DNA from: Amphirosellinia nigrospora
Taxonomy: Eukaryota; Ascomycota; Sordariomycetes; Xylariales; Xylariaceae
Reading direction: 5' to 3'
DNA length: 64,000 nucleotides
Assembly: GCA_004123355.1 (NCBI GenBank)
Contig: SCHM01000002.1
Location: forward strand, 4,561,569 to 4,625,568
Shown here: in pieces, positions 52,819 through 64,000 of the stretch
Position numbering within the stretch: position 1 is the first letter of the stretch
How the letters are laid out: every line of letters begins with the position of its first letter
Position numbers and translations under genes: made by a program
The notes under the pieces: generated by a model
Told to the model about the DNA's origin: nothing
What the model saw: the letters and a program-made list of their open reading frames with translations, nothing else
Database searches by the model: none

Positions 52819-55293
52819 AATAGTACGGTAAATTTTATAATTTTTGTTTTTAAGTTATTTTAGTTTTGTTTTTTTTTCGGCCGATAGTTTATTTATATAG
52901 CTACTTTTAATTGCTTTAATAATATTTTATACCGTTTTATAACTTTTATAATATTTAAAAATATTTAAACTTTATACTAGTTTATTTTATATTAATTTAT
53001 ATTTTAATAAAATAAAAAAAGCTTAAAAAAGCTTACATTAACGTTATTTTATATTAATTTATATTTTAATAAAATAATAAAAGCGCAAAATACTTTAATA
53101 TTTATTTATTTAAAAAAATACGTTATTATTTTATAACTTTTACGTAGTTTAAATAAAATATAATAATATTAGTTTCTAATAATTTATATCGAGTCGATTA
53201 GTTTTTAGTTTAATATTAACGCTATAATTTTTAATATTACGCCGATTTAATTATAATTAAATATTTATACTTTAATATTATTTTTAAAATAGTTTATTAT
53301 TTTTATACTAATTATATTTAGTTAAAACTAACGTTTATAATAATATATTATTATTTTATAACTTTAGCTATATTATATTTTAGTTTTTTATATATTATTT
53401 TATAACTTTTATAAAAAATTAGTTATTTATTCTTTATTATAATTTATTATGTTTAATAATTTAATAAATTTAGTAAAACTATTTATTTATATTATATTTT
53501 AAATTATTATATAGTTTATTATTTTTAGTACGAAAGTACAAATTATAATAATTAATTAATTTATATATTATAAAATAACTAATTATAAATGCTATATATT
53601 TATATAATTACTTTATTTTAAAATTTATTTAGATTTTTATATTTATTATAATATATTTAATTATTTATTTTTAATAAGTTTTTTCTGGTCGGCTATTTTA
53701 TAAGTTATAACTAAAGCTTATTTAAAATTTAAAACGGATATTATTATTAAAGCTAAGTTAAAAAAAATCGATAATTTATTTTAAAAGCTTAAAAGCTTTA
53801 TAATTAAATATAAAGTTTTAGCTTTAATTAAAAATTTAATACTAAATTAATTAAAGCTAGTTTTATATAATATTATTATTTAAGCTTAATATATTATTAT
53901 AATAGCTTAAGCAATTTATAATAGCTTTAGCGAAAAAACTTAATAAAAGATTTATATTATTTTTTATTACGTTTTATTAAGCTATAATACCCGGGCTAAT
54001 ATTACTGCTAAATTTTAACTTATGCTAAAACTATTAAATAACTAAATTTTTATTTATATTTTTAAAATAAAGCACTTAAATTTTAATATATTAAAAAAAG
54101 TATAAAATATAGCTATTTATATTAAATCTTTAATATATTTATTTATTTTAAGCTTATTTACGATTTTAAAATAATAAATTAAAAACTTATTTAAGCGGAT
54201 AATTAAAAAATAAAAATTATTTGCTTATTTTTAATAAACTTAATAATAATAATTAAATATAAAATTATATTAAAAAAAAGTTTAAATAATAAAATAATTA
54301 GTTTAATATTATTATATATTAAATAGCGGTTTAAAAAAACCTGCTTATTTTATTAGTAAATATTATTAATATAAACTAAAAGTTAAAAATATCGAATTAA
54401 TATTAGCTAAATTAGCTAAAATAAAATAAATTAATAAAAAAAGTTTTAGAATTAAAAGCTAAAAGTTAATTTTTAAATTAATTTTAAACTAATAAACTTT
54501 AGTTTATTTATACGTTAAGCTAGTTTTATAAATATATAAAACATTATTATAAATATTATACGCTTATTATATAAATAATTTAACTAAATATATAAATCGC
54601 CGCTAATAAATACGCTAGTTATAATTATTATATAACTATAATAATATATTTTTTTAGTAAAAACGTTAATAATTAATATTAAATATATTATTATTAGCTA
54701 AACAATTATAATAATATAATAATTAATAATATTACTATAATAAAAAATTATAATATTAAACTAATAATTTTAATATATTAATTTTATTTTTAAATAGTTA
54801 TTTTTATTGTTTTTATTTATATATTAACCGAGTTTTTATTAAATATATATTAACTAAGTTTTAAACGCTTTAAATAATATATATTTTAATAATAACGTTT
54901 ATAATATATATAACGCTAGCAATTTATATAGCGCTAATATAATAATATATATTAAACCGATAAAAATATAAAATATTAACTTTTATATAAATATTTAAAA
55001 GATTTATATTTAAATAGCTATATAATATAAACAATATATACTTAATATTTTTAGTACTTTTTAATATTTTATAATTTTATTTAAAAAATAGCCGATATAA
55101 AGCTTTAAAGTATAATTTAATTATAAGTTTAATAGTTAGTAAAAAACTTTAATTTTAATTTTTAAGCAGTTTAATATAAAAAGCTAATAATTTTATTTTA
55201 TATTAATAATTTAATAAAACTTAAAAATAAATAGTTTTTAATATTTAATATTTAATTATATTAAAACTTATTATTAAAATTTTATAAAAATCC

Positions 55294-55328
<35 letters not shown>
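55294..55328. repeat. (TAA)n microsatellite
   Basis: About eleven uninterrupted TAA units inside element E. Confidence 0.85.
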
Positions 55329-58300
55329 TTAACGAACTAAAACAATTAAATAATACTAAACTTTATATTAATTACGAAACTATATAAACCATTATGTTAT
55401 TATATAACTTATAAGATTTTTAACGTAAAACCTTTATAAAGTTAAGCAAAAATATAATAAAGTTAATATTTAAAAAAATTTATTAATATTTTATAATATA
55501 ATAAATTAGCAAAGCTTAAAAAAGCAAATATTAATTAGTTTAACTTAAAAAAAATAATCTTAATAATAAAAATATAATAATTTATAATAATAAGCTAATT
55601 TTTATAAATATTTTTTTTTATTAAACGTATTAATTTTTTTTTAAAAAATAAAAAGTTAAAAATAATAATAAATAATTATTATTTATATTTTAAACGTTTT
55701 TATTAAAACTAGCTATTATATAATAAATAATAAACTAATAGCTTTAAAATAAACTAATATATATAAAAAAAATTAACCGCAATTATTAATAGCTTTATTA
55801 ATAAGTTCGCTATATAAGCTTTTTAAGCTATAAAATTATTTAACTAATTATATTTTAAACTAAAATATTTTATTTATAATAAAGCAGCTATAATTATTTT
55901 ATTTAATAGAAATTATAATATATTTAAATAATAAAAACGTTAAATAAAAATAATTATAATTAATATAATATTATAGTTTTTATTTAAACTTATATAAACT
56001 TAAATATTAAATAATTTTTACTAATATTTAAATTTATTATAAAATTAATAAATTATATATTTTAAATTATAAAAATAAAATAATTTTTTTAGCAACTATT
56101 TATAAAAAATATTTTAAAAATAAACTACGTTAAAAATATAATAAACTTAAGTATATTTAAGCAAAATAACCGATTTAATAAACGTAAAAATAAAAAAATT
56201 AAAAGCGCTAAACTATTAGCTTAAAAAAAAAAAATTATAAATAAAAGTTTAATTATAACTATAAGCATAACTAAAAAAAAAAAATAAAAAAAATATATTA
56301 ATTTATAAAAAAAAAAAATAATACTAATTTGCTAATAAAATAAAAACAATTTTTTTATTTATTTATTTAATTTAATCGGAAAATAATAATAATATATTTA
56401 TTATAATAAACTATAATAATATTTAAATATTATAATAAAATATTTAATTTAATATATATATAAAACTAGTACGTTTATATATATATATATATAGCCGATC
56501 GAACAAATTATATTTTAGTTTTTTATATAAAAAAACAAATAAATATATTTATATTACGCTATTTTATTTTTATTATAAAATATATTATTTTATTATTTCG
56601 AATTTTATATAGCTAAAATTTTATATAACTATTTAAATAAAATATATATTTATAATATAAAAAAATATACTTAAAAAATTAAGCTAAATTAACCCGATTT
56701 TACTAATAGTTATATAAACGTTTTTTAAGCTATATAAAATAAATAATAATATAAAAAAATTTTTAATAACTATTTTTTATATTTAAAAATCGATATTTAT
56801 AAAGATAAAATAATAAAAATATTATTATTTGTTTTAATTTTAAAATAAAATATAATATTATATATAATTTTAAATATTTTAAATATATTATTATATATTA
56901 TAAAAATAAAATTAAAAATATTAAAAAAAAAAATAATATAAATATTAAGCTACGTTTTTTTATTATATTATAAAAAAAACGCTAATAATTTTTTTATTTT
57001 AATAATAATTACTAAATTTATATAAATATTTAAAAATAATATTAAGCTTAAAATATTATAAATAATAATTTTTTAGCTAAAAAGCTATAATTAATTATAA
57101 AAATCGCAAATAATATTCGCTATAAATAACTATAAAATACTTTTTAAAGTATATTTTTTATATAACTATATATATATAAAATAACTTTATTTAAAAATAT
57201 ATTATTAAACTTAAATATATTATTAAAGTATTAGCTATTTATATATTTTTATTATTTAATTAAAATTTTGTTTTTAAACTTTTATATAAAAATAAAAGCT
57301 ATTATTATTAAATTTTATATTAATAATAATTATAATTAACTTTTCGCTAAAAAAAAAAATAATATTAAAAATATTTATATTAGATTTATTTTTAAATAAA
57401 CTAATATTAATTTTAAACTTATAATATAAAAAATTGCTTAAAAGCTATAATAATAGCTATAATATAGCTATAGTTAAAAAATTAAGCTTAAATATAAACG
57501 CTTTTTAATTATAAGCATTAATTTCGCTAATAATAAAATCGCTAATATTAAAATATAAATTTTAGCTAATTTAAAATATTATTATTTTAGCGTTAATAAA
57601 AACTTTTTAATAATTTTTACGTTTAAAATAATTATTACTAAAATATATTTAACTATTTAAAAAAAAATATAATAATAATTTAACTAATATAATAATATTA
57701 TTAATATATTAAAAAATATAATATATTTTAAAAAAAAAAATATTTTTATATTAAATATAATTTATTTTATAATTAAAAGTATAATATAAAATAAAGTTTA
57801 AAAAAAATATAATAATAAATAAACTTAAAATTTTTAATATTATTTTAATTTTTAATATTTATATTAACTAAAATTAAAAAATAATTATATTTAATAATAA
57901 TTAATTTATATAAAAATAATTTAAAAACTACTAATATTTTTAAATAATTAATAATATATTTAAAATTTAAACTAATTAAAAAATTATTATATTTATTAAT
58001 AAATTAATAAAAATTTTTTAATAAATAATTAAAAAAATAAAACTAAATAATTATTTATATTTATTATTTATTTATAATTAAAAATAATTAATATTATATT
58101 TAATAAGCTATATAATTAAAGTTATATAAAATAAATTAATAGTTTAACTTTTTATATATTTTATTTTTATTATATAAATTTAAAAAAAAAAATAATTTAT
58201 TTATAATTAATAGTTAATTTATACGTTTAAATAAAATAGCAGTTTTAAATAATTATCCGTTTTATTATAATTTAAAATTATTAGTTTATTATAATAAATT

Positions 58301-61199
58301 TATAAAATAATAATAAATATTGTTTTTTTTTTTATTAGTTCGTTTATTTAAATTATTATAATTATTTTAATAATTAGCTATTAAAAATTAAATAATTAAT
58401 AATTATTTTAATAAGCTTTTATAATTTATTAATATTTAAATAATATTTTATAAATAAAAAACTTTAATTTTTAAAAAATTTTATTATATATTTATTAATA
58501 ATATTATTATTTTTTAAATATTATTAAAAATATTTGTTTTATTTATATATTATTTTTAAAATATTTCGTTTTATATATTTTATTATTTTAAAAAATTTTT
58601 TTTTATTTATTTTTTATTAATTTATTAAGTTTTAAATAAACGTTTTTAACTATTTAATTATTATTAAAATTAGCTATTTTTAAAATTAAAGTTTTTAATT
58701 AATTTAAAGCGTTAAAATAATATTTTAGTAATAATAAATTTTTATATAATTTTTTTTATATTATATATAATATATAAAACTTTTATAGCATTAAAAAACA
58801 AAATTATTTATAAAAAAAATAAATTAAATTATATATTTATAAGTAATTTTAAAAAATAATAAATTTATTATCGATTTATTTATTATAAACTAACCGAAAA
58901 AAAAAACTTTTATTTAAACTATATAAAATTTAATTTATAGTTATATTTTTTTTTTATTATAATTTAGCTTAATAATTATTTATATAAATAAATAAATTTT
59001 TAAAAAAAAGTTTAATATTATAGTTTTTTATTTAAATAAAAATTATTAATAAAATTTTAATATATTTATTTAAATATTTAAATATTATTAATTATATTTT
59101 TAAATTATTATTTTAAATATTAAATTATATATAAACTTTTTAAGTTAAAAGTTATATATATAATATAAATATATAAAAAATTATATATTATAATTAAAAT
59201 TAATAAACTTTATTATAATATTAACCGATTATTTTATAATTAAAATATTTTAAATTAAACTAAGCTTAATATAATGTTTATTAATCGGGCTAATAAACGT
59301 TTTATTAATATTTTTTTTATTTATTTTAATATAAATTATAAATATATTATTTATTTAATAAGTTAAATTTTTTTTAATATATTAAATTAACTTTATTATA
59401 TTTAATTAAGTAAATAATAATAATTAAATTAAATAATCGGATAAAAAACTTATTTTAAATAAATTTAATTAATAAATTTATTATAAAATAGTTTTAAAGC
59501 TATATTTAATAAAATAATAAAAACTAAAATTATTATTAATTATAATAAAAACTTTAAATATTATTATATTATATATATTATTTAAAAATAATAAATTATT
59601 AATAAAATATTTTTATATTTAGTTATTTATTTATAATTATTAAAGAATTTATTTATAATATAAATAAAAAAAAAAATATAAACTATATATTTTTAATAAA
59701 TAAATATATAAGTTTATATAAATAGCTTATAATAATAAATATTATTTAATATATAATATATATTAAAAAAATTAAAACTTTATATTATTTATTTAAAAAC
59801 ATATAAAATAATAGTTTATATTAAATATTAATAATTATAAAATATACGCTATTAATTATAAAAACTTTATAATAATTATTAGCTTTTTATTTTAAAAATA
59901 TTAAGCTTATAAAAACTATTTTATTTAATTTTATTATTAGTTTGTTAAAGTTTTTTTAATAAATATATTTAATAAATTAAAAGTTTAATTATTATAATAT
60001 ATTAATATTTATAATATATATTATTTTAAAAAAATTTTATTTATTTTAAAATAAAAAATATATTATAAAAAATTAAATAGTTATATTAATTATATAGCTA
60101 TTATTAAATAATTAAAGATTATTTATTAATATTATTTAATTAAAATTATAAATTTATTTCGGATTTTAAAAAAGTTTATAAAAAGTATAAAAATAAGCTT
60201 TTTATAACTATTATTTATTATTTTTAAAAAAATAGTTTTTTAAACGAAAAAATAAACTATAAAAATTATTATTTAATATTATAATTTAAATATTTAAAAA
60301 TAATTAAATTAATTTGTTTTTATTTTTATAATAAAATTTTAATAATATTTATTTAAATTTTATTAAATTTTACTTTATAAATAATTTAATTTTTAATTTT
60401 TTAAACTTAATAATATATTAATAAAATTAATATTATTAAATATAAAAACTTATATTTTATATATAAATATTTATATAAAATACTAAATTAATTATAAATT
60501 TTATTTTATTAAAAGCTAAATAATATTATAATAAAAATATAAACTAATAAAATTTAAAAAAAAAAAAAATATATTTATAATTATATTATAGTTATTATTT
60601 TTTAAATAAACTTTTTAAAAAGTTTTTAATAATATTAGTTTTTAAAAAATTAAAAATTAAGTTAATATTTTGCTTATAAATAAATTTTTTTAAAATTTTA
60701 AAATATATTTTATTATTTTTATTTTATTTATTTTTTAAACAAATAATAAAAATCTTTTTTCTAATAAATTTTTTTTTTAGTTTAATTTTTAATAATAATT
60801 TAATTTTAAAAAAAATAATAATTTTTTCGAAATAAAACTATTTTATAATATTAATTAAACTATAGTATACTAGCTTTTAATATTTAATAAAATAAAAAAG
60901 CTATAATTATAAAATAACTAATAAAAATCGGAATAATAATTAAAAAATTTAAAAATTTAATTAAAAATACTAGTTTTAAACAAATAATAAACCTAAAATT
61001 AAAAAAAAAAAAAAAAAAACTATAGCTACTATAGCTTAGCCTAAAACAACCCTATAGTTATCCTTAAAAATAAACTTTACTACAAAAATAATTAAATTAA
61101 AATAATAAATTTATATTAATAAAATATTTAATATTATATATTAGCTTAAATATAATGCTAAAATTATTAAAAATAATAATTTTTTTTAAAGCTAATACT

Positions 61200-61407
61200 T
61201 ATTATATTTAATAAAAAAATAACTTTATAAAAGGTTTTTATATAAAATAAAGCCTACTTTACTAATAAATAAAGTTTAATTTTATAAATTAAATAAAAAA
61301 ATAAACTAAATAAATCTTTTATTCCGGTAAAGTTTTACTTAATACTTGTTTTTTTTTTTTTATTTAATATAAACTTAATACTATATTATTTTTAGTAAAG
61401 CTTACTA
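61200..61407. repeat. Right LTR of element E
   Basis: About 208 bp, sharing GTTTAATTTTATAAATTAAA and TTTAGTAAAGCTTA with the left LTR. Beyond it the sequence of element D resumes. Confidence 0.82.
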
Positions 61408-64000
61408 TTTTATTATATATAATATATAATATTTATTTATATATTACGTATAAATATAAAATTGTTTAATTTTTTTATGCTTATTATAAATTAAATTATT
61501 TATAATAAAATAATATTTAGCTTTAAAAAAAATAATAGCGTTTATATTTCTATATAATTCGCGAAATTAATTTTAATAAAATTTATTTAAAATTTTTTTA
61601 TAATAAAAGTTTATTTTATATTTTAGCTTAAAATTATATTTAAATATATTATTATTATTCCGTAGTATAATTTTATTATATTTATATAAAATTAATATAG
61701 TAAGTTTTTATAATTATTTAATTTATTTTAAGTTTATAATATTTATATATTATAAATTAATTTAATATATTTAAAATATAATTAAAACGTTTAATAAATA
61801 AATATTTAAAAACTATATTATAATAAATAATAAATAAATTAATAAGCTAGTTATTTATTTTATTAGTAGTAAAAATATTTAATAAAATTTAATTAATAAT
61901 ATTTTTTATAACTAAATAATCTATTAAAATTATTATATAATATTTATTTAAATAAATTATTATATAAAGCTTTTTTATAGTTTATATAAAATATATTATT
62001 TTTTATTTAAAAAAGCTATATTTAATTTTAGTTTATAATAAATATTAATTTAAATATATAATTAATTATATTTATATAAAAAATATAAATTTATTTAGTT
62101 TTTATTTAAAATTAATTTAATATAAAAAATTATAATATTAAAACTTTATTTAAAATATTTATTAATTTATAAATATAAAAATATATTTAAGTTATAATAA
62201 TAAAATATAGTTTTAAAATAAATAATATTTAAATAACGTTAAAAAAAACTATTTTGCTAATATAAAGTTATAATATATAATTTATATATAATATTTATAA
62301 TAATTTAAGTTATTATTATTATTTTTTTTTTTTAATAATTTTTAGCTAATAAAACTATTTTATATTTTATAAAAGCTTAATTATATATAATAAAAAAAAT
62401 TATAAAAAATTATTTATATTAAAATATTATTTAAAAGTTTAAAAGTTTTTAAAAAATATAAACTATTTAAACGTTTATATATTTTAATAATAATAAATAT
62501 TTTTAAAATATTAATATAAAATCTAAAAAATTTAATAAAAAATAATTAATAAAAATTTTTCGGTAATATAATAATATTTTTTAATTAAAATAAACTAAAA
62601 ATAAATATTTAAATATTATATATATTTTTTAAATATATTAAAAAAAATAATAATATTATTAATAAATAGCAATAAAATAAAAATAAAAATAAAAAAAACT
62701 TATTTATATATTTTTAAATATAAATAAAAAAATTTATATATTTTATTAATATAATATTAAATTATTTATATTAAAAAAATTAATAATAATAAATTTATTT
62801 TTATAGTTAAAATAAACTAAAAATTAATAAAAAAAATTTATTACGTTAATATAAATAATATAAGTTTTTTATAAAAATTTTTAATTATTTATTTTATAAA
62901 AAAAAATAAATATTAAAAATAATAATTTTATTAAGCTATTATAAATTAATAACTATTTAGTTTTTATTTATATTATAAATTTTTTTTAAATAATAAATAT
63001 AAAATATATAAAAAATATAAAGTTATTATAAATTTTATTAAAAACTTTATATTTTTTAATTAAAAAAATAAGCTTTTATATTTAGTTTTATTTTTATTAA
63101 TTATTAATAAAAAAAATTTAAGCTATTTTATTTTAAAAATATCGATTTATTTTTATTTATTTAAAATATTATAAATTTCGATAATTTTAGCAAATTTAAT
63201 TATTTTAAAAGTTTTTTTATATAAATATAAATATTATTATAGTTATATTTTTAAAAAAATTTATAAACTTTTTAATATTTAAAGTAAAATATATTTTTAA
63301 AATTTAAATTTAAAAAGCTTTTTAATATTAATATATATAATATATTATATAACTATTTTAGCTATATAACTATTTAGCTACTTTTTAGTACTTTATACAA
63401 ACAATTAAAATAATTTAACTATAATATAAAAATTAATTAAATTTAATTAGAATTATTTCGCTAGATATTTTTATTTTATTTAATATATATATATATTATA
63501 TTTAGGCTTGCTATAAATTTATAGTATTATTTATTTATAATATTTTTTTTATATAATAATTATTTAATTATATTTTATTATTTATTTAGCTTTTAATAGC
63601 TTTTTAGTTTTTTAATTTTATTTTTTTTATATAATAAATTTTTTTTAATTTAGATCCGTTTTTTTTTATATAATAACGTTAGTTTAATTTATAATTTATT
63701 TTTTAAAGTTTAGCTATTTTAGATTAAAATAATATAATTTAATAGCTTAATATATTTGTTTTTTTATAATTAAATTAATTATATTTAAAACAGCTATAAA
63801 AAACTATTTTAATATTATATAATTTTATATTTAATATATTAAGCTTATAATTTAATATTTTTATTTATAAAATATTTATAACTTTTAAATTTAAAGTTTA
63901 TTAAATAACTTTAAAAATTTTAATTAAATTTTTAAATAAAAATATAAAATAATATACTTTAAATCGTATAAAATAAGCTAATTTTTTAAAAACTTTTTTA

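Larger units (their letters stand above)
52606..61407. mobile_element. LTR retrotransposon fossil E, inserted in D
   Basis: LTRs lie at 52606-52818 and 61200-61407, flanked by TTTTT (52601-52605) and TTTTA (61408-61412) as the probable 5-bp target duplication. Total length is about 8.8 kb. The uninterrupted target is visible in element C near 45,120-45,140. It forms a third family, distinct from A/B and C/D. The left LTR still carries GC-rich patches (AAAGGGTCC, AAAGTGGAGC). It is RIP-mutated and broken; strand is not determined. Confidence 0.82.
13270..64000. other. Extremely AT-rich, RIP-saturated heterochromatin-like block
   Basis: More than 50 kb running off the window end has G+C of roughly a tenth or less by eye. 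C followed by A, and its complement TG, are almost missing; remaining C is mostly in CT or CG (AGCT, AACG, TCGA). Stops saturate every frame and no open frame of useful length remains. This is the known outcome of repeat-induced point mutation in Pezizomycotina. Nested LTR retrotransposon fossils make up most of it (listed separately). The stretch 13,395-13,600 before element A is AT-rich with no identifiable feature. Confidence 0.92.
50759..64000 (-). mobile_element. LTR retrotransposon fossil D (family C/D), inverted, interrupted by E, runs off the window
   Basis: An LTR of family C/D in reverse complement lies at 50759-50960. Rightwards from it the sequence matches the reverse complement of element C from its right end inward, up to about 52,600. 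Element E then interrupts. The match resumes at about 61,408 (C near 45,120) and continues leftward in C to at least C position 44,400 (D about 62,150). By the length of C, the far LTR should lie roughly 3-4 kb past the window end. It is heavily RIP-mutated and broken. Confidence 0.82.

Noticed and set aside
39081-61407. Assigning the fossils to Copia or Gypsy
   Set aside because: Domain order and signature residues are erased by RIP. Length and 5-bp target duplications fit either superfamily.
13270-64000. AT-rich block as mitochondrial DNA or a mitochondrial insertion
   Set aside because: There are no mitochondrial genes, tRNAs or rRNAs. The structure is nested LTR pairs with target duplications, and CpA/TpG are specifically depleted, which fits nuclear RIP.

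Overview
The window looks like a nuclear chromosome segment of a filamentous ascomycete (Pezizomycotina; by gene style probably Sordariomycetes). The genes have short introns (57-153 bp) with GTRNGT-like donors and CTAAC-like branch points. They include a fungal-type transcription factor, a fungal complex I subunit, a Csm3/Swi3 protein and a DUF1996 secreted protein.

Region 1 (1 to about 13,235) is gene-bearing DNA of ordinary base composition. In order it holds: the 3' part of a fungal-specific transcription factor (+); the 21-kDa-type complex I subunit (-), which shares a short divergent promoter with csm3 (+, replication fork protection); the Ski2 cytoplasmic RNA helicase (+); a small secreted cysteine-rich protein that is an effector candidate (-); and a secreted DUF1996 protein (+). 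The genes do housekeeping work (respiration, replication, RNA turnover), apart from the two secreted products nearest the repeat boundary. Every one of the six genes needs single-base frame corrections to match its family, nearly always a base missing from a short homopolymer. About two dozen such breaks occur in total. This points to an unpolished long-read assembly rather than gene death.

Region 2 (about 13,270 to the window end, >50 kb) is extraordinarily AT-rich; many lines have only 2-6 G or C in 60 bases. CpA and TpG are almost absent and I see no gene. This is the signature of saturating repeat-induced point mutation (RIP). The boundary is sharp and carries a palindromic repeat whose successive copies step from ACCCATGGGT to ACCTATAGGT to ACTTATAAGT, a RIP series frozen in sequence. 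Inside the AT block I could delimit a nest of dead LTR retrotransposon fossils by their paired long terminal repeats: A (13,601-21,070) and B (30,182-36,925) of one family; F (24,139-38,268), which contains B; C (39,081-47,047) and D (50,759 to beyond the end, inverted) of a second family; and E (52,606-61,407), inserted into D. Two much less mutated insertions lie within A: a 263-bp solo LTR with a 5-bp target duplication, and a 607-bp MITE-like element with 65-bp terminal inverted repeats and an 8-bp target duplication. Copy B preserves the empty site for both. The block is a good candidate for a centromere or other constitutive heterochromatin, but sequence alone cannot decide this.

I found no CRISPR array, tRNA, rRNA or clearly new gene system. 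The most unusual content is the layered, datable RIP and transposon stratigraphy and the effector candidate beside it.
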